Positions 25,365-33,585 of a DNA stretch of 64,000 bases are shown piece after piece. Source of the stretch: Nocardiopsis algeriensis. Its GTDB lineage: Bacteria > Actinomycetota > Actinomycetes > Streptosporangiales > Streptosporangiaceae. The translations under genes were made by a program, and so were the position numbers. The number at the start of each line of letters is the position of its first letter. Position 1 is the stretch's first letter. The notes beneath the pieces are model-generated. The model had not been told where the DNA came from and did no database searches. It worked only from the letters and a program-made list of their open reading frames with translations. Location of the stretch: NCBI RefSeq assembly GCF_014203695.1, contig NZ_JACHJO010000008.1, forward strand, positions 186,001 to 250,000. The letters run 5' to 3'.

Positions 25365-25676
25365 ATGCTGCGCAGGTTCATGGCCGCCACGGCCATCGCC
25401 GGAATCGCCCTGGGCTCCGCCCTGGTGGCCACGCCCGCCTTCGCGGGCAAGCACCACCACGGCGGCGACGAGCAGGTGAACATCAACGTCCAGGACGGCG
25501 CCGTCATCTGCAACAGCAACTCGGCCGAGGGCCTGATCGCGCTCAACATCCCGGTCCTCAACTACAACGAGACCGGCCACTGCGGCAACGTGGCGGCCAA
25601 CACCAACGTGGACGTCGACGACCACCACCACAAGGGCGGTCACGGCCACCACAAGGGTGGTCACGACTACCACTAG
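25365..25676 (+). CDS. Small secreted two-cysteine protein with His-rich tail, paralog 5 of 5
   Basis: This 103-residue member has the same plan as paralogs 3 and 4 (TPAFA cleavage site, KHHHGGDEQ, QDGAVICNSNSAEGL, NYNETGHCG), but in the second cysteine motif Asp is replaced by His. It is extended by about 22 residues rich in His, Gly, Lys and Asp (DVDDHHHKGGHGHH and more). The tail could bind metal ions; that is inference from composition. It is the last gene before a terminator hairpin. Confidence 0.85.
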   Translation: MLRRFMAATAIAGIALGSALVATPAFAGKHHHGGDEQVNINVQDGAVICNSNSAEGLIALNIPVLNYNETGHCGNVAANTNVDVDDHHHKGGHGHHKGGHDYH

Positions 25677-25729
25677 TACCAGCGGCCGTCCCGGGGCAGT
25701 AGTCCCGGAGTGACGGATCCGAGCGGTAC

Positions 25730-25761
25730 GGAGGCCCTCCGGCACGAGCCGGGGGGCCTCC
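25730..25761 (+). terminator. Terminator after the secreted-paralog array
   Basis: The inverted repeat ggaggcc...ggcctcc also pairs internally (ctccggc with gccgggg) and forms a stable hairpin. It lies 53 bp after the last paralog and before the lipoprotein gene. Confidence 0.7.
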
Positions 25762-25791
25762 TTCGCGATTGTCCACATCGAGGAGGTGCCC

Positions 25792-26307
25792 ATGAGGCAC
25801 GGCATTCTGATCGGACTCTGCACGTCGGCGCTGCTGGCGGCCACGGCCTGCGGGGAGGAGGAACAGGCGCCGAGTCCCTCGGAGACCAGGGACGTGCAGC
25901 CGGAGGCCGAGGAGAGCGGTGCTCCGACGGCCGAGGAGAGCCCGCAGGACACCGGGGGTGCGTACGTCCTCAACAGGTACGGGGACGAGGAGGGCTTCGA
26001 CGACCGGAGGCCGCGGGAGTACGTCTCCGGTGAGTTCACCACGTTCACCGACATGGAGTGGGACGAGTGGTCGGGCGAGCGTGCCCGGGGCGAGGGCGAG
26101 GTCCTGGGTTCCTGGTGCCTGGACCAGGGGTGCCAGGACGACCCCTACGACGTCGAGGTGGAGCTCACGGACCCGGTGGAGGTCGACGGGACCCCCTATT
26201 TCTCCCAGTACACGATCACCGAGTACGACGACGACATGCCCGAGGAGATGCGCCAGGCCCTGGAGGACGCGGACGGCGGGCGCCTGGACGTCCCGGTCGG
26301 TCGCTGA
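25792..26307 (+). CDS. Predicted lipoprotein of unknown function
   Basis: The 171-residue product begins MRHGILIGLCTSALLAATACGEE; LAATAC is a lipobox, with the cysteine as lipid anchor. An acidic, Pro/Ser-rich linker follows (SPSETRDVQPEAEESG), then a small domain with FTTFTDMEWDEWSGERA, a cysteine pair in GSWCLDQGCQDDPYDVEV, and VEVDGTPYFSQYTITEYDD. I do not recognise the family. ATG 25792 fits AGGAGG five bases upstream; an in-frame GTG two codons earlier is less likely. It may be linked functionally to the secreted array before it, but a hairpin separates them. Confidence 0.82.
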   Translation: MRHGILIGLCTSALLAATACGEEEQAPSPSETRDVQPEAEESGAPTAEESPQDTGGAYVLNRYGDEEGFDDRRPREYVSGEFTTFTDMEWDEWSGERARGEGEVLGSWCLDQGCQDDPYDVEVELTDPVEVDGTPYFSQYTITEYDDDMPEEMRQALEDADGGRLDVPVGR

Positions 26308-26444
26308 ACCGGGTTCTGTGAGTAGCCCCTCAGAATCACATCAAAGTTCCTGAAAAGGCCATTGTGCCTGGTCAGAGCGCTGTATCGGGGAGATTCGCGG
26401 AGACGGAGGGAGCAGAACCGGGCGTGGCGCGCCCGGGAGGTCTC

Positions 26445-26450
26445 TACTCT
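26445..26450 (+). promoter_or_regulatory. Possible -10 element of a leaderless jet operon transcript
   Basis: TACTCT at 26445-26450 lies 8 bp before the GTG at 26459 and no ribosome site is present between them. That spacing is what a leaderless actinobacterial transcript would show. No clear -35 is seen. Confidence 0.4.
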
Positions 26451-26458
26451 GCTGAGTT

Positions 26459-27625
26459 GTGGGACTCAACCAGCGTGCGGGCAATCCCGCCGACGACGGA
26501 CGGAGCGGTGAGCGGTCGGCGCCTCGGCACGGCCGCGCGGCCCTGCTGCGCCTGGCCGCGTGGCTCGAGGAGGCCGGGCCCGAACGTGCGGATGCCCTGG
26601 CCGGGGCCGCCTATGCCCTGGGCCCTGCCCGCTTCCTGACCGGCCGGGCCGACGACGAGACCGCAGCCACCCGGAGTTGGTGGCAGGCCGAACCCGACCG
26701 CAGCATCGTGGCCGAGCCTCCGGGAACCCGGCCGCCCGAACCCGTCCGCGACCACCGCGCCCAGCAGGCGCGCCTGCGCGACGCCGCCGAGTCCTCCGCC
26801 CACTGGCGCCGGGCGGGCGCCGCGCAGATCCGCGAGCTCCTCTCCGAGCCCACCGGCCACCGGAGCCGCCTCGACCTGTCCGGTGCGGGGATGGAGGTCC
26901 TCATGGAGCTCCTCACCGCGGCTCTCGGCTCCGGCGACGCGAGCCGCCGCCCCGCCTCGGCCGGCGACCTGGAGTTCGCGCTGCGCCTGCACATCGTCTC
27001 CGCCCCGGGCGCGGAGGTCACCGTCCAGGGCGAGGGCGGGGAGCTGACCCTGGAAGGGCTGCGCCTGTACGTCACCCCCTACGAGCAGCACGTTCTCGAG
27101 GCCTCGGTCCTCGCCCCACCCGTCCCGGACCCGCCGGTTCCCGAGGTCTCCGCCGAGGAGGCCCCCGAGGACGCGCAGGGGCTCGGAGAGGTCCCCGCGA
27201 CCCCCGCCGGGGGCGCTCCCGGGAGCGTTTCCGAGGGTGCCGCGGACGGTGGGACCCCCGAGGCGCCGGCCACCGGTCCCGCCGAGGAGGCCCCCGAGGC
27301 CCCGGAAGGCCGAGAGACCGACCCCGGGCCCGAGCCGGACCCGGAACCTTCGGCCGAGCCGGCCCCCGGACCTCCGACCGGGGAGGACACCGACGACACC
27401 GGCGGAGCGGACACCGAGCCCCCGCCCGACCCCGACACCGCCCCCACCCCCGCGAGCGGCTTCCCCTTTCTCGGCGGAACCGCCTCGTACCCGGGGGCGG
27501 GGAGGAGACGGGCGGACGAGGACCCGGGGACCGGGGGTAACCTCCGGTCACCGGACTCCGACGACCGGAACACCGGACCGCTCGACCTGGGGCCGCACCG
27601 GCCCTGGAACCTGCCACGGGGGTGA
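26459..27625 (+). CDS. JetA-like protein (TIGR02677/DUF2397 type), C-terminal half only, with long acidic tail
   Basis: Residues about 25-220 resemble the C-terminal half of the TIGR02677/DUF2397 family, the kleisin-like JetA of type III Wadjet: ALLRLAAWLEEAGPERA, LGPARFLTGRADDETA with SWWQAEP, the alanine-rich helix containing IRELLSEP, and GELTLEGLRLYVTP. The usual N-terminal half (family members are about 500 residues) is absent: a TGA lies directly before the GTG and no matching sequence exists upstream. From about residue 221 to 388 there is a Pro/Glu/Asp-rich disordered tail. It overlaps jetB by 4 bp (GTGA). It may be truncated or a minimal form. Confidence 0.7.
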   Translation: MGLNQRAGNPADDGRSGERSAPRHGRAALLRLAAWLEEAGPERADALAGAAYALGPARFLTGRADDETAATRSWWQAEPDRSIVAEPPGTRPPEPVRDHRAQQARLRDAAESSAHWRRAGAAQIRELLSEPTGHRSRLDLSGAGMEVLMELLTAALGSGDASRRPASAGDLEFALRLHIVSAPGAEVTVQGEGGELTLEGLRLYVTPYEQHVLEASVLAPPVPDPPVPEVSAEEAPEDAQGLGEVPATPAGGAPGSVSEGAADGGTPEAPATGPAEEAPEAPEGRETDPGPEPDPEPSAEPAPGPPTGEDTDDTGGADTEPPPDPDTAPTPASGFPFLGGTASYPGAGRRRADEDPGTGGNLRSPDSDDRNTGPLDLGPHRPWNLPRG

Positions 27626-29007
27626 GGACCACGGACGTCTACAGCGAGGACGCCGCGCTCATCGGTGAGCGCCAGGCGGCGGCGCGCGCCCTCATGGCGC
27701 ATCCGCTGCTGACCGAGCGCGCCCGACCCACCGAGTTCGCCCTCGTGCGCTCCCACGCCGAGTGGCTCGTCCAGCGCTTCCACCGGGTTCTCGGATACCG
27801 GCTCCTCGTCGCGGAGGACCACGCCCGCCTGGTCAAGCGCGGACCCGCCGCGGCGGCCGGCGCATCCTTCACCCGGGCCACCGGGGTGCGCTTCACCCCT
27901 CGCACCCACACCTACCTCGCCCTGGTCCTCGCGGTCCTGGTGGAGCGGACCGGTCCCACCACGGCCCGCGAACTCGCCGCCCTCGTGCGAGAGGCGGCCT
28001 ACGACGCGGGAATCGACGCCGACCCCGCACGCGGACTCGGCGAGCGCCGCGCCTACTGCGCCGCCCTGAGCCACCTCGTCGGTCTCGGTGCGCTCACCGA
28101 GACCGGGGGCACGGTGGCCGACCACGCAGCCGACGCCGAAGCCGACCCGCAGCTGCTTCCCCACACCCAGGCCGTGCGCTCCGTCGCCGTCCACCTGCCG
28201 CGCGCCGCAGACGACCCCGACACCTTCCTGGCCTCCGCGTCCGACCCTGACCCCGACGGCGACCAGCAGGGCGAGACCGCCCTGCGCCGTCTCCTCGCCG
28301 AGCACGCCGTCGTCCTCCGGGAGGACCTCTCCGACCGCCAGCGCGAACGTCTGGCCGCCCATCAGTGGCGGGCCGCGGCGGCGCTCGGCAACCTGCTGGG
28401 ATGCGACGCGGAGGTTCGTGCCGAGGGCGTCGCGCTGATCATGCCCGACGAGGCCGAGGTCCCCGGCGGCTTCCCCTCCGACGGCCCTGTCGGCCAGGTG
28501 GCCCTGGCCCTGGTCCGGCATCTCTCCGGCCGCCTGAACCCCGGTCGCCCCGCCACCTCCGTCCCGGTTCCCGACCGGGAACTGGACACCGCCCTGGAGG
28601 CACTCTGCGGAGCCGATGCCCCGGCGCGGGCGCGGTGGGCCCGCACCGCCGGAATCGAGATCCCCGACCCCGACCGCCTCGCGGGGCTGGCAGTGGAACT
28701 GCTGGCCGGCCTCGGGCTGCTGCGAGGCGGCCCCGGTCGGTGGCGGCTTTCCGCGGCCGCCGCCCGCTACGGAACCGGAGCGGACGACACCGCCCCCCGG
28801 ATCCAGGACAATGACGAGGACAGCCGGACACACCTCGCCGGGACAAGCGGCGCGGGAAGTGCCGTCGAGGGCTCCCCCCATCCCCCTGTCGACCCCCGAG
28901 GCGACCTGAACCGGGTCGCGTCCGTGCTGCAAGCGGTGGCGAACGAGAAGGTGAGCGCGACCAGTGGAGACCCAGGAGACCATCGAGGCCCCGGCGACGA
29001 CGGCTGA
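27622..29007 (+). CDS. jetB: JetB-like protein (TIGR02678/DUF2398 type), type III Wadjet
   Basis: The 461-residue product opens with ERQAAARALMAHPLLTERA, then FALVRSHAEWLVQRFHRVLGY and LVKRGPAAAA, the recognisable start of the TIGR02678/DUF2398 family, the MukE/MksE-like partner of the SMC protein in Wadjet type III. Further family-like stretches are HTYLALVLAVLVERTG and VALIMPDEAEVPGGFP. About 65 C-terminal residues are low-complexity and exceed the usual length of about 380-400. The start is GTG inside the jetA stop; its end overlaps jetC by 44 bp, so the three genes are translationally linked. Confidence 0.85.
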   Translation: MRTTDVYSEDAALIGERQAAARALMAHPLLTERARPTEFALVRSHAEWLVQRFHRVLGYRLLVAEDHARLVKRGPAAAAGASFTRATGVRFTPRTHTYLALVLAVLVERTGPTTARELAALVREAAYDAGIDADPARGLGERRAYCAALSHLVGLGALTETGGTVADHAADAEADPQLLPHTQAVRSVAVHLPRAADDPDTFLASASDPDPDGDQQGETALRRLLAEHAVVLREDLSDRQRERLAAHQWRAAAALGNLLGCDAEVRAEGVALIMPDEAEVPGGFPSDGPVGQVALALVRHLSGRLNPGRPATSVPVPDRELDTALEALCGADAPARARWARTAGIEIPDPDRLAGLAVELLAGLGLLRGGPGRWRLSAAAARYGTGADDTAPRIQDNDEDSRTHLAGTSGAGSAVEGSPHPPVDPRGDLNRVASVLQAVANEKVSATSGDPGDHRGPGDDG

Positions 29008-32000
29008 GCCCGCGGCCGTCCCCCGCTACCGCCTCGAACGGGCGGGCATCCGCAACGTCTGGCAGTACGACGACCACGTCCTCGACTTCGCCGAGGGCCG
29101 GCTCCTGCTGCGCGGACGCAACGGCGCGGGCAAGTCCAAGGCCCTGGAGATGCTGCTGCCGTTCCTGCTGGACGGTGACACCCGGCGCCTGGACACCACC
29201 GGTACCAACCGCACCAGCCTGCGCTGGCTCATGGCCGACTCCCCCCGCGCGGGCGGTCCCGAGAGCGCCGAGGACACCGGCCCCGACCTGCTCGGCGCCC
29301 CCGACGAGGCCGCGGAAGTCGACGGATCCGACAGCGGGGCCGACGAGGGCGGGCCCGCCGGCCGTCTCGGCTATCTCTGGGTCGAGTTCACCACCGACCG
29401 CGGCGACCGCGGCCTGGACGCCGCCGCGCGCCCCGCCCCGGGTGGCGCCGCCGCCCTTCCCGCCGCCGTCGAGGAGGGGGAGCGCCCCGCCGGCGCCCCG
29501 CCCCGCCATCTGACCCTGGGCGCCGCCGTCATGGCCGTCGGCGACTCCGACCCCCGCTGCGTGTTCTTCGTCACCGAGCGCAGGGTCGGCCACGACCTCG
29601 ACCTCGTCGTCGACGGCCGCCCCAAGCCCGTCGACCGCCTCCGCTCCGAGATCGGTGCGGACAACTGCTACACCGGTGCGGTCCCCTACCGGGCCCGGGT
29701 CATGCGCGACCTGTTCGGCATCGACGACTCCGTCCGCTACCGCAACCTCATCCACCTGCTCTACAGGCTGCGCCGTCCCACCATCGGCGACCGCCTCGAG
29801 GCCGGGGAGCTCGTCGGCGTCCTCTCCGAGGCACTGCCGCCCATGGACGAGGCCGTCCTCGACGAGGTCGCCCGCAACATCACCGACCTCGAACAGGCCC
29901 GCGCCGACAAGGACGCCCTCACCGAGGCCGGTACCGGCGTCGCCGCGTTTCTCGACGACTACCGCGCCTACCTCGTCGGTGCCCTGCGCACCCGCACCGC
30001 CCGGGTCCGCGAGCAGCTCGACGCCTGCACCCGCCGCACCGAGGAGACCGAGCGCCTGCGCGCCGAGCTCGACCGGCTCATCACCGCCGAGAGCCAGATC
30101 TCCGAGGAGCGCGACCAGGTACGCCGGACCCGCGACACGGCCGAGGCCGACGACGGCACCCTCGCCTCCGTCCGCGGGGTCGCGCCGACCGGGGGCGAGC
30201 GCCGTGCCTACGACGCCGCCGTCGGTGCCTACATCCGGGCCGCCGAGGCCACCTGGGTCGCCGCCGAACACGCCGAACGCGTCGAGCGGCACGACGCCGA
30301 ACGCCTCACCGAGGACACCGCGGCCATCACGCGCGCCCTCGACGCCCTGCGCCAGACCCACACCGACGCCTCCCGCGCCGCCGTCGCCGCCGGCATCGAC
30401 CCCGAGACCCTGGACACGGTCCCCGAACCCGTTCCGGCCGTCCTCGCCCCGCGTGAGAGCACGACCCGCGTCGACCTCCAGGGACTGGAGCAGGCCGTCG
30501 AGCGCGAACCCGTCGACGGCATCGACCTGGACGACCTCCGCGACCGGCTCGGCCGCCTCCACGACCGCTTCACCGCGGTGTCCGAAGCCGCCGCCGCACG
30601 CTCCGAGAACGCCGCTCGCCTGACCGGTCTCACCACCGCCGAGGCCGCCGTCGACCGCCGCCTCGTCGCCCTGACCAGCGAGGCCGAGAGCGCTGACGCA
30701 GCCCTCGAACAGGCCCACACCCGGGAGCAGGACGCCGTCGCCGCGCTGCGCAGGGAGAGCAGTGCCTACGCCGACGGGGTCCGGGCCTGGACCGCGCGCC
30801 TGCGCGACTCCAGCCACGCGCACGCCCTCGGCGACGCCGTCCACGAGCTCGAGGGCAGCGTCGAACTGCCCATCACCGACTCCCTGCGCGTCCTGGACCC
30901 CGAGGTCCCCGCCACCGTCGCCCGCCTCGCGCACGCCGCCGTCGACCCCCTCCTGGAGGAACTGCGGGCCCGCCGCGACGTCGCCGTCGGGGAGGAGGGC
31001 CAGCTCTCCGACGAGCTCGCCGAACTCACCGACCGCCGCGCCCGCAGCGCCGAGCACGCCCCCGAGCGCCCCGCCTGGGCCACCGCCCCCCGACCCGGCG
31101 CCGAAGGGATCCCCTTCTACCTCGCCGTCGACTTCGCCGACGGCCTCACCACCCGCGAACAGGCAGGCCTGGAGGCCGCCCTGGAGGCCAGCGGGCTCCT
31201 CGCGGGATGGATCCGCGCCGACGGGGTCCTCTACGACCCCTCCACCCGCGACCTGATCCTCACCCCCGCCCGGACGGCCAAGGGGCGCACGCTCCTCGAC
31301 GTCCTGGTCCCCGCGGCCGACGCCGGACACGGCGTCCCCCACGACAGCCTGCGCACCCTCCTCTCCTCCATCGCCCTGTCCTCCGACACCCCCGCGGGCG
31401 CCTCCGCGCCCCCGACCGCCCCCGACACCGAGGCCAAGCACCGCCGCGACAGCTCCGTCGCCACCGTCAGCTCCATGTCGCTGTCGGGCGGCTGGCGGCT
31501 CGGTGTCGCCTCCGGCGCCCACGACAAGAGCGAGCCCGAGTACATCGGCGAGGCCGCACGCAAGCGCGCCCGCGACCGCCAGTCCGCCAACACGGACCGG
31601 CGCATCGCCATCGCCGAGGCCCTCCTCGCCGAGGCCGCCGAGCGGCGCCTGGGCCTGGAGCACTCCTACTCCGAGCTCCTGAAGGTCGCCCGGGACCTCC
31701 CGGACCCCGCCCCCCTCGTCCGCGCCTGGGCCGCCCTCGACGTCGCCAGGTCCGACACCGCGGCGGCCCGCCGCTCCCACGACACGGCCCGGCGCGCCGC
31801 CGAGGCCGCCCGCGCGGAGCTGCTCGACATCCGCACCCGTCTCGGCGAGGCCGCCGCCGAGCACGGTCTGCCCACCGCCCGGGCGGACCTCGACAGCGCC
31901 CTGCGGGCCCTCGACCACCTGCGGGTCCTCCTCGTCTCCGCCCTGCGCGACCTCGAGGTCCTGGCCTGGGTCCTGGCCGACCACGAACGGCACATCGACG

Positions 32001-33493
32001 CCTGGCGCCGGTCCCGGGCCGACCGCGTCCTGGCCGAGGACGTCCGCGCCGCCGCCATCGACGACATGATCACCGTGCGTCGCCAGATCGAACTCGGGGA
32101 CCGTGCCCGCGGCGCCTCCGACGAACAGCTCGAAGCCGCCCGCCGGCAGGTCCGGGAACGGGCCGACGACGCCGCCCGGCGCCTGCCCGAGCTGGAACGG
32201 GCCGCCCAGCGCGCCCGCGACGAGCGGGTCGGCGCCGAGGCCCGCCTGGCCGCCGCCACCGCGGAACGGGCCGAGCAGGTCCGCCGGACCCTGGCCGCGG
32301 GGGAGGACCTGGCCGCCGCCGTCTCCGTCCCCGGACAGGACGACGCGCCGGACACCCCCGACGCCGTCCTGCTCGGCGCCGCGGGCCTGGAGGCCTGCGC
32401 CGCACCCGGCTCCCCGGTGGCGGCCTACCTCGCCGCGCGCGGCGAGGGCGGCGGCGACCGCACGCTCGCCCTGCTCGAGTCCTGCGTGGCGCAGACGGAG
32501 GAGGCACTGGAGGCCCTGGGCGAGGTCCCCGAGGTCGACGACAGCGCCATCCTCGGCAGCCGGGAGGAGCTCCACCGCCTGCTCACCTCCGTCGGCTGGG
32601 CGCAGACGCGCACCGAGCTCACGGAGCCGCGCGGACTCAAGCGGCTCACGGTCCACGACGAGGACGGCACCTACGACGTCACCGCCTACGCCGAGCGGAT
32701 CGCCGCCGCGGTCACCGGCGCGGAGGAGGCCGTCGCCCTCGCCGAGGAGGAGGCCTTCGAACGCCACCTGCTGGGCGAGCTCGCCGGGCACCTGGCCCGC
32801 CAGATCGACGAGGCCCGCGCCCTCATCGACACCATGAACGGCGTCCTCAAGGACGTCACCACCTCGGCCGGGCTCGGTGTCCGCCTCGACTGGAGGCTGG
32901 CCCCCGACGCCGGTGCCGACATCGAGGCCGTCGTCCCGCTCCTGGCCACGCCAGCCCAGGAGCGCACCCGGGTGCAGTCCACCCGCCTGCGCGACGCCCT
33001 GCGGCGCTGCATCGAGGCGATCCGCCGCCTGGACCCGACCGCCACCGGCGGCGCACAGCTGCGCTCGGCGCTCGACTACCGCTCCTGGTTCACCTTCACC
33101 GTCTACGTGACCGACGCCACCGGATCGGAGCGGAGGCTGGGGCACCGCACCGCCCTCAGCCAGGGCGAGCAGCGCGTCGTCGCCTATCTGGTCCTGTTCG
33201 CGGCCGCTGCCGCCCACTTCGACGCCCTGGCGTCCCGGACGCCGTGGGCGCCCCGGCTCATCCTCCTCGACGACGCCTTCGCCAAGGTCGACGAGCCCAC
33301 CCACGGCCGCCTGCTGGGGCTTCTCGTCGAGCTGGACCTGGATTTCGTCCTCACCTCGGAGAGGGTGTGGGGCTGTTTCGCGAGTGTTCCGAGCCTCAAC
33401 ATCTACGAGTGCCTGCGCGACCCGAACGTGCCGGGCATCGCCACCCTGCACTTCACCTGGGACGGCAGCAGGCGGCGCCTCGTCGGGGTGTGA
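28964..33493 (+). CDS. jetC: JetC-like SMC/MukB-type ATPase (TIGR02680), type III Wadjet
   Basis: The 1,509-residue protein has an N-terminal ATPase half with RLERAGIRNVWQYDDHVLDF and Walker A GRNGAGKSK at residues 51-59. Long Ala/Arg/Glu-rich segments that should form coiled coils (about 340-680 and 840-1200) surround a central hinge-like part. The C-terminal half has the ABC signature LSQGEQRV (1398 onward) and Walker B LILLDDAFAKVDE (1432 onward). Length and motifs match TIGR02680, the loop-extruding motor of type III Wadjet anti-plasmid systems. GTG 28964 has an AAGGTGA site 9 bases upstream inside jetB. Both ATPase halves are intact, so it should be functional. Confidence 0.9.
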   Translation: METQETIEAPATTAEPAAVPRYRLERAGIRNVWQYDDHVLDFAEGRLLLRGRNGAGKSKALEMLLPFLLDGDTRRLDTTGTNRTSLRWLMADSPRAGGPESAEDTGPDLLGAPDEAAEVDGSDSGADEGGPAGRLGYLWVEFTTDRGDRGLDAAARPAPGGAAALPAAVEEGERPAGAPPRHLTLGAAVMAVGDSDPRCVFFVTERRVGHDLDLVVDGRPKPVDRLRSEIGADNCYTGAVPYRARVMRDLFGIDDSVRYRNLIHLLYRLRRPTIGDRLEAGELVGVLSEALPPMDEAVLDEVARNITDLEQARADKDALTEAGTGVAAFLDDYRAYLVGALRTRTARVREQLDACTRRTEETERLRAELDRLITAESQISEERDQVRRTRDTAEADDGTLASVRGVAPTGGERRAYDAAVGAYIRAAEATWVAAEHAERVERHDAERLTEDTAAITRALDALRQTHTDASRAAVAAGIDPETLDTVPEPVPAVLAPRESTTRVDLQGLEQAVEREPVDGIDLDDLRDRLGRLHDRFTAVSEAAAARSENAARLTGLTTAEAAVDRRLVALTSEAESADAALEQAHTREQDAVAALRRESSAYADGVRAWTARLRDSSHAHALGDAVHELEGSVELPITDSLRVLDPEVPATVARLAHAAVDPLLEELRARRDVAVGEEGQLSDELAELTDRRARSAEHAPERPAWATAPRPGAEGIPFYLAVDFADGLTTREQAGLEAALEASGLLAGWIRADGVLYDPSTRDLILTPARTAKGRTLLDVLVPAADAGHGVPHDSLRTLLSSIALSSDTPAGASAPPTAPDTEAKHRRDSSVATVSSMSLSGGWRLGVASGAHDKSEPEYIGEAARKRARDRQSANTDRRIAIAEALLAEAAERRLGLEHSYSELLKVARDLPDPAPLVRAWAALDVARSDTAAARRSHDTARRAAEAARAELLDIRTRLGEAAAEHGLPTARADLDSALRALDHLRVLLVSALRDLEVLAWVLADHERHIDAWRRSRADRVLAEDVRAAAIDDMITVRRQIELGDRARGASDEQLEAARRQVRERADDAARRLPELERAAQRARDERVGAEARLAAATAERAEQVRRTLAAGEDLAAAVSVPGQDDAPDTPDAVLLGAAGLEACAAPGSPVAAYLAARGEGGGDRTLALLESCVAQTEEALEALGEVPEVDDSAILGSREELHRLLTSVGWAQTRTELTEPRGLKRLTVHDEDGTYDVTAYAERIAAAVTGAEEAVALAEEEAFERHLLGELAGHLARQIDEARALIDTMNGVLKDVTTSAGLGVRLDWRLAPDAGADIEAVVPLLATPAQERTRVQSTRLRDALRRCIEAIRRLDPTATGGAQLRSALDYRSWFTFTVYVTDATGSERRLGHRTALSQGEQRVVAYLVLFAAAAAHFDALASRTPWAPRLILLDDAFAKVDEPTHGRLLGLLVELDLDFVLTSERVWGCFASVPSLNIYECLRDPNVPGIATLHFTWDGSRRRLVGV

Positions 33494-33585
33494 GGAGGCC
33501 CGGGCCCCGGTCCCCGGCCCGACGAGGGCGGGGGAACAGGGCCTAGTCTGCTTGTGCAGGAACGACGACAGAGCGGGGTGCGACG

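Noticed and set aside
24332-25676. Reading the five secreted proteins as chaplins
   Set aside because: Size and two cysteines fit, but the chaplin consensus and the spacing between cysteines do not, so I left them as an unnamed family.
27639-27911. A JetD-like gene hidden on the opposite strand of the jet locus
   Set aside because: No minus-strand frame in 26.4-35.7 kb shows Toprim/DUF2399 features; all are shadows.
28439-33451. A 1,670-codon open frame opposite jetC
   Set aside because: It is a GC-rich antisense shadow of jetB and jetC, Gly-, Val- and Asp-rich without any domain; the plus strand encodes clear ATPase motifs.
31207-33546. A 779-codon plus-strand frame within jetC
   Set aside because: Arg/Pro/Gly-rich out-of-frame reading of jetC.
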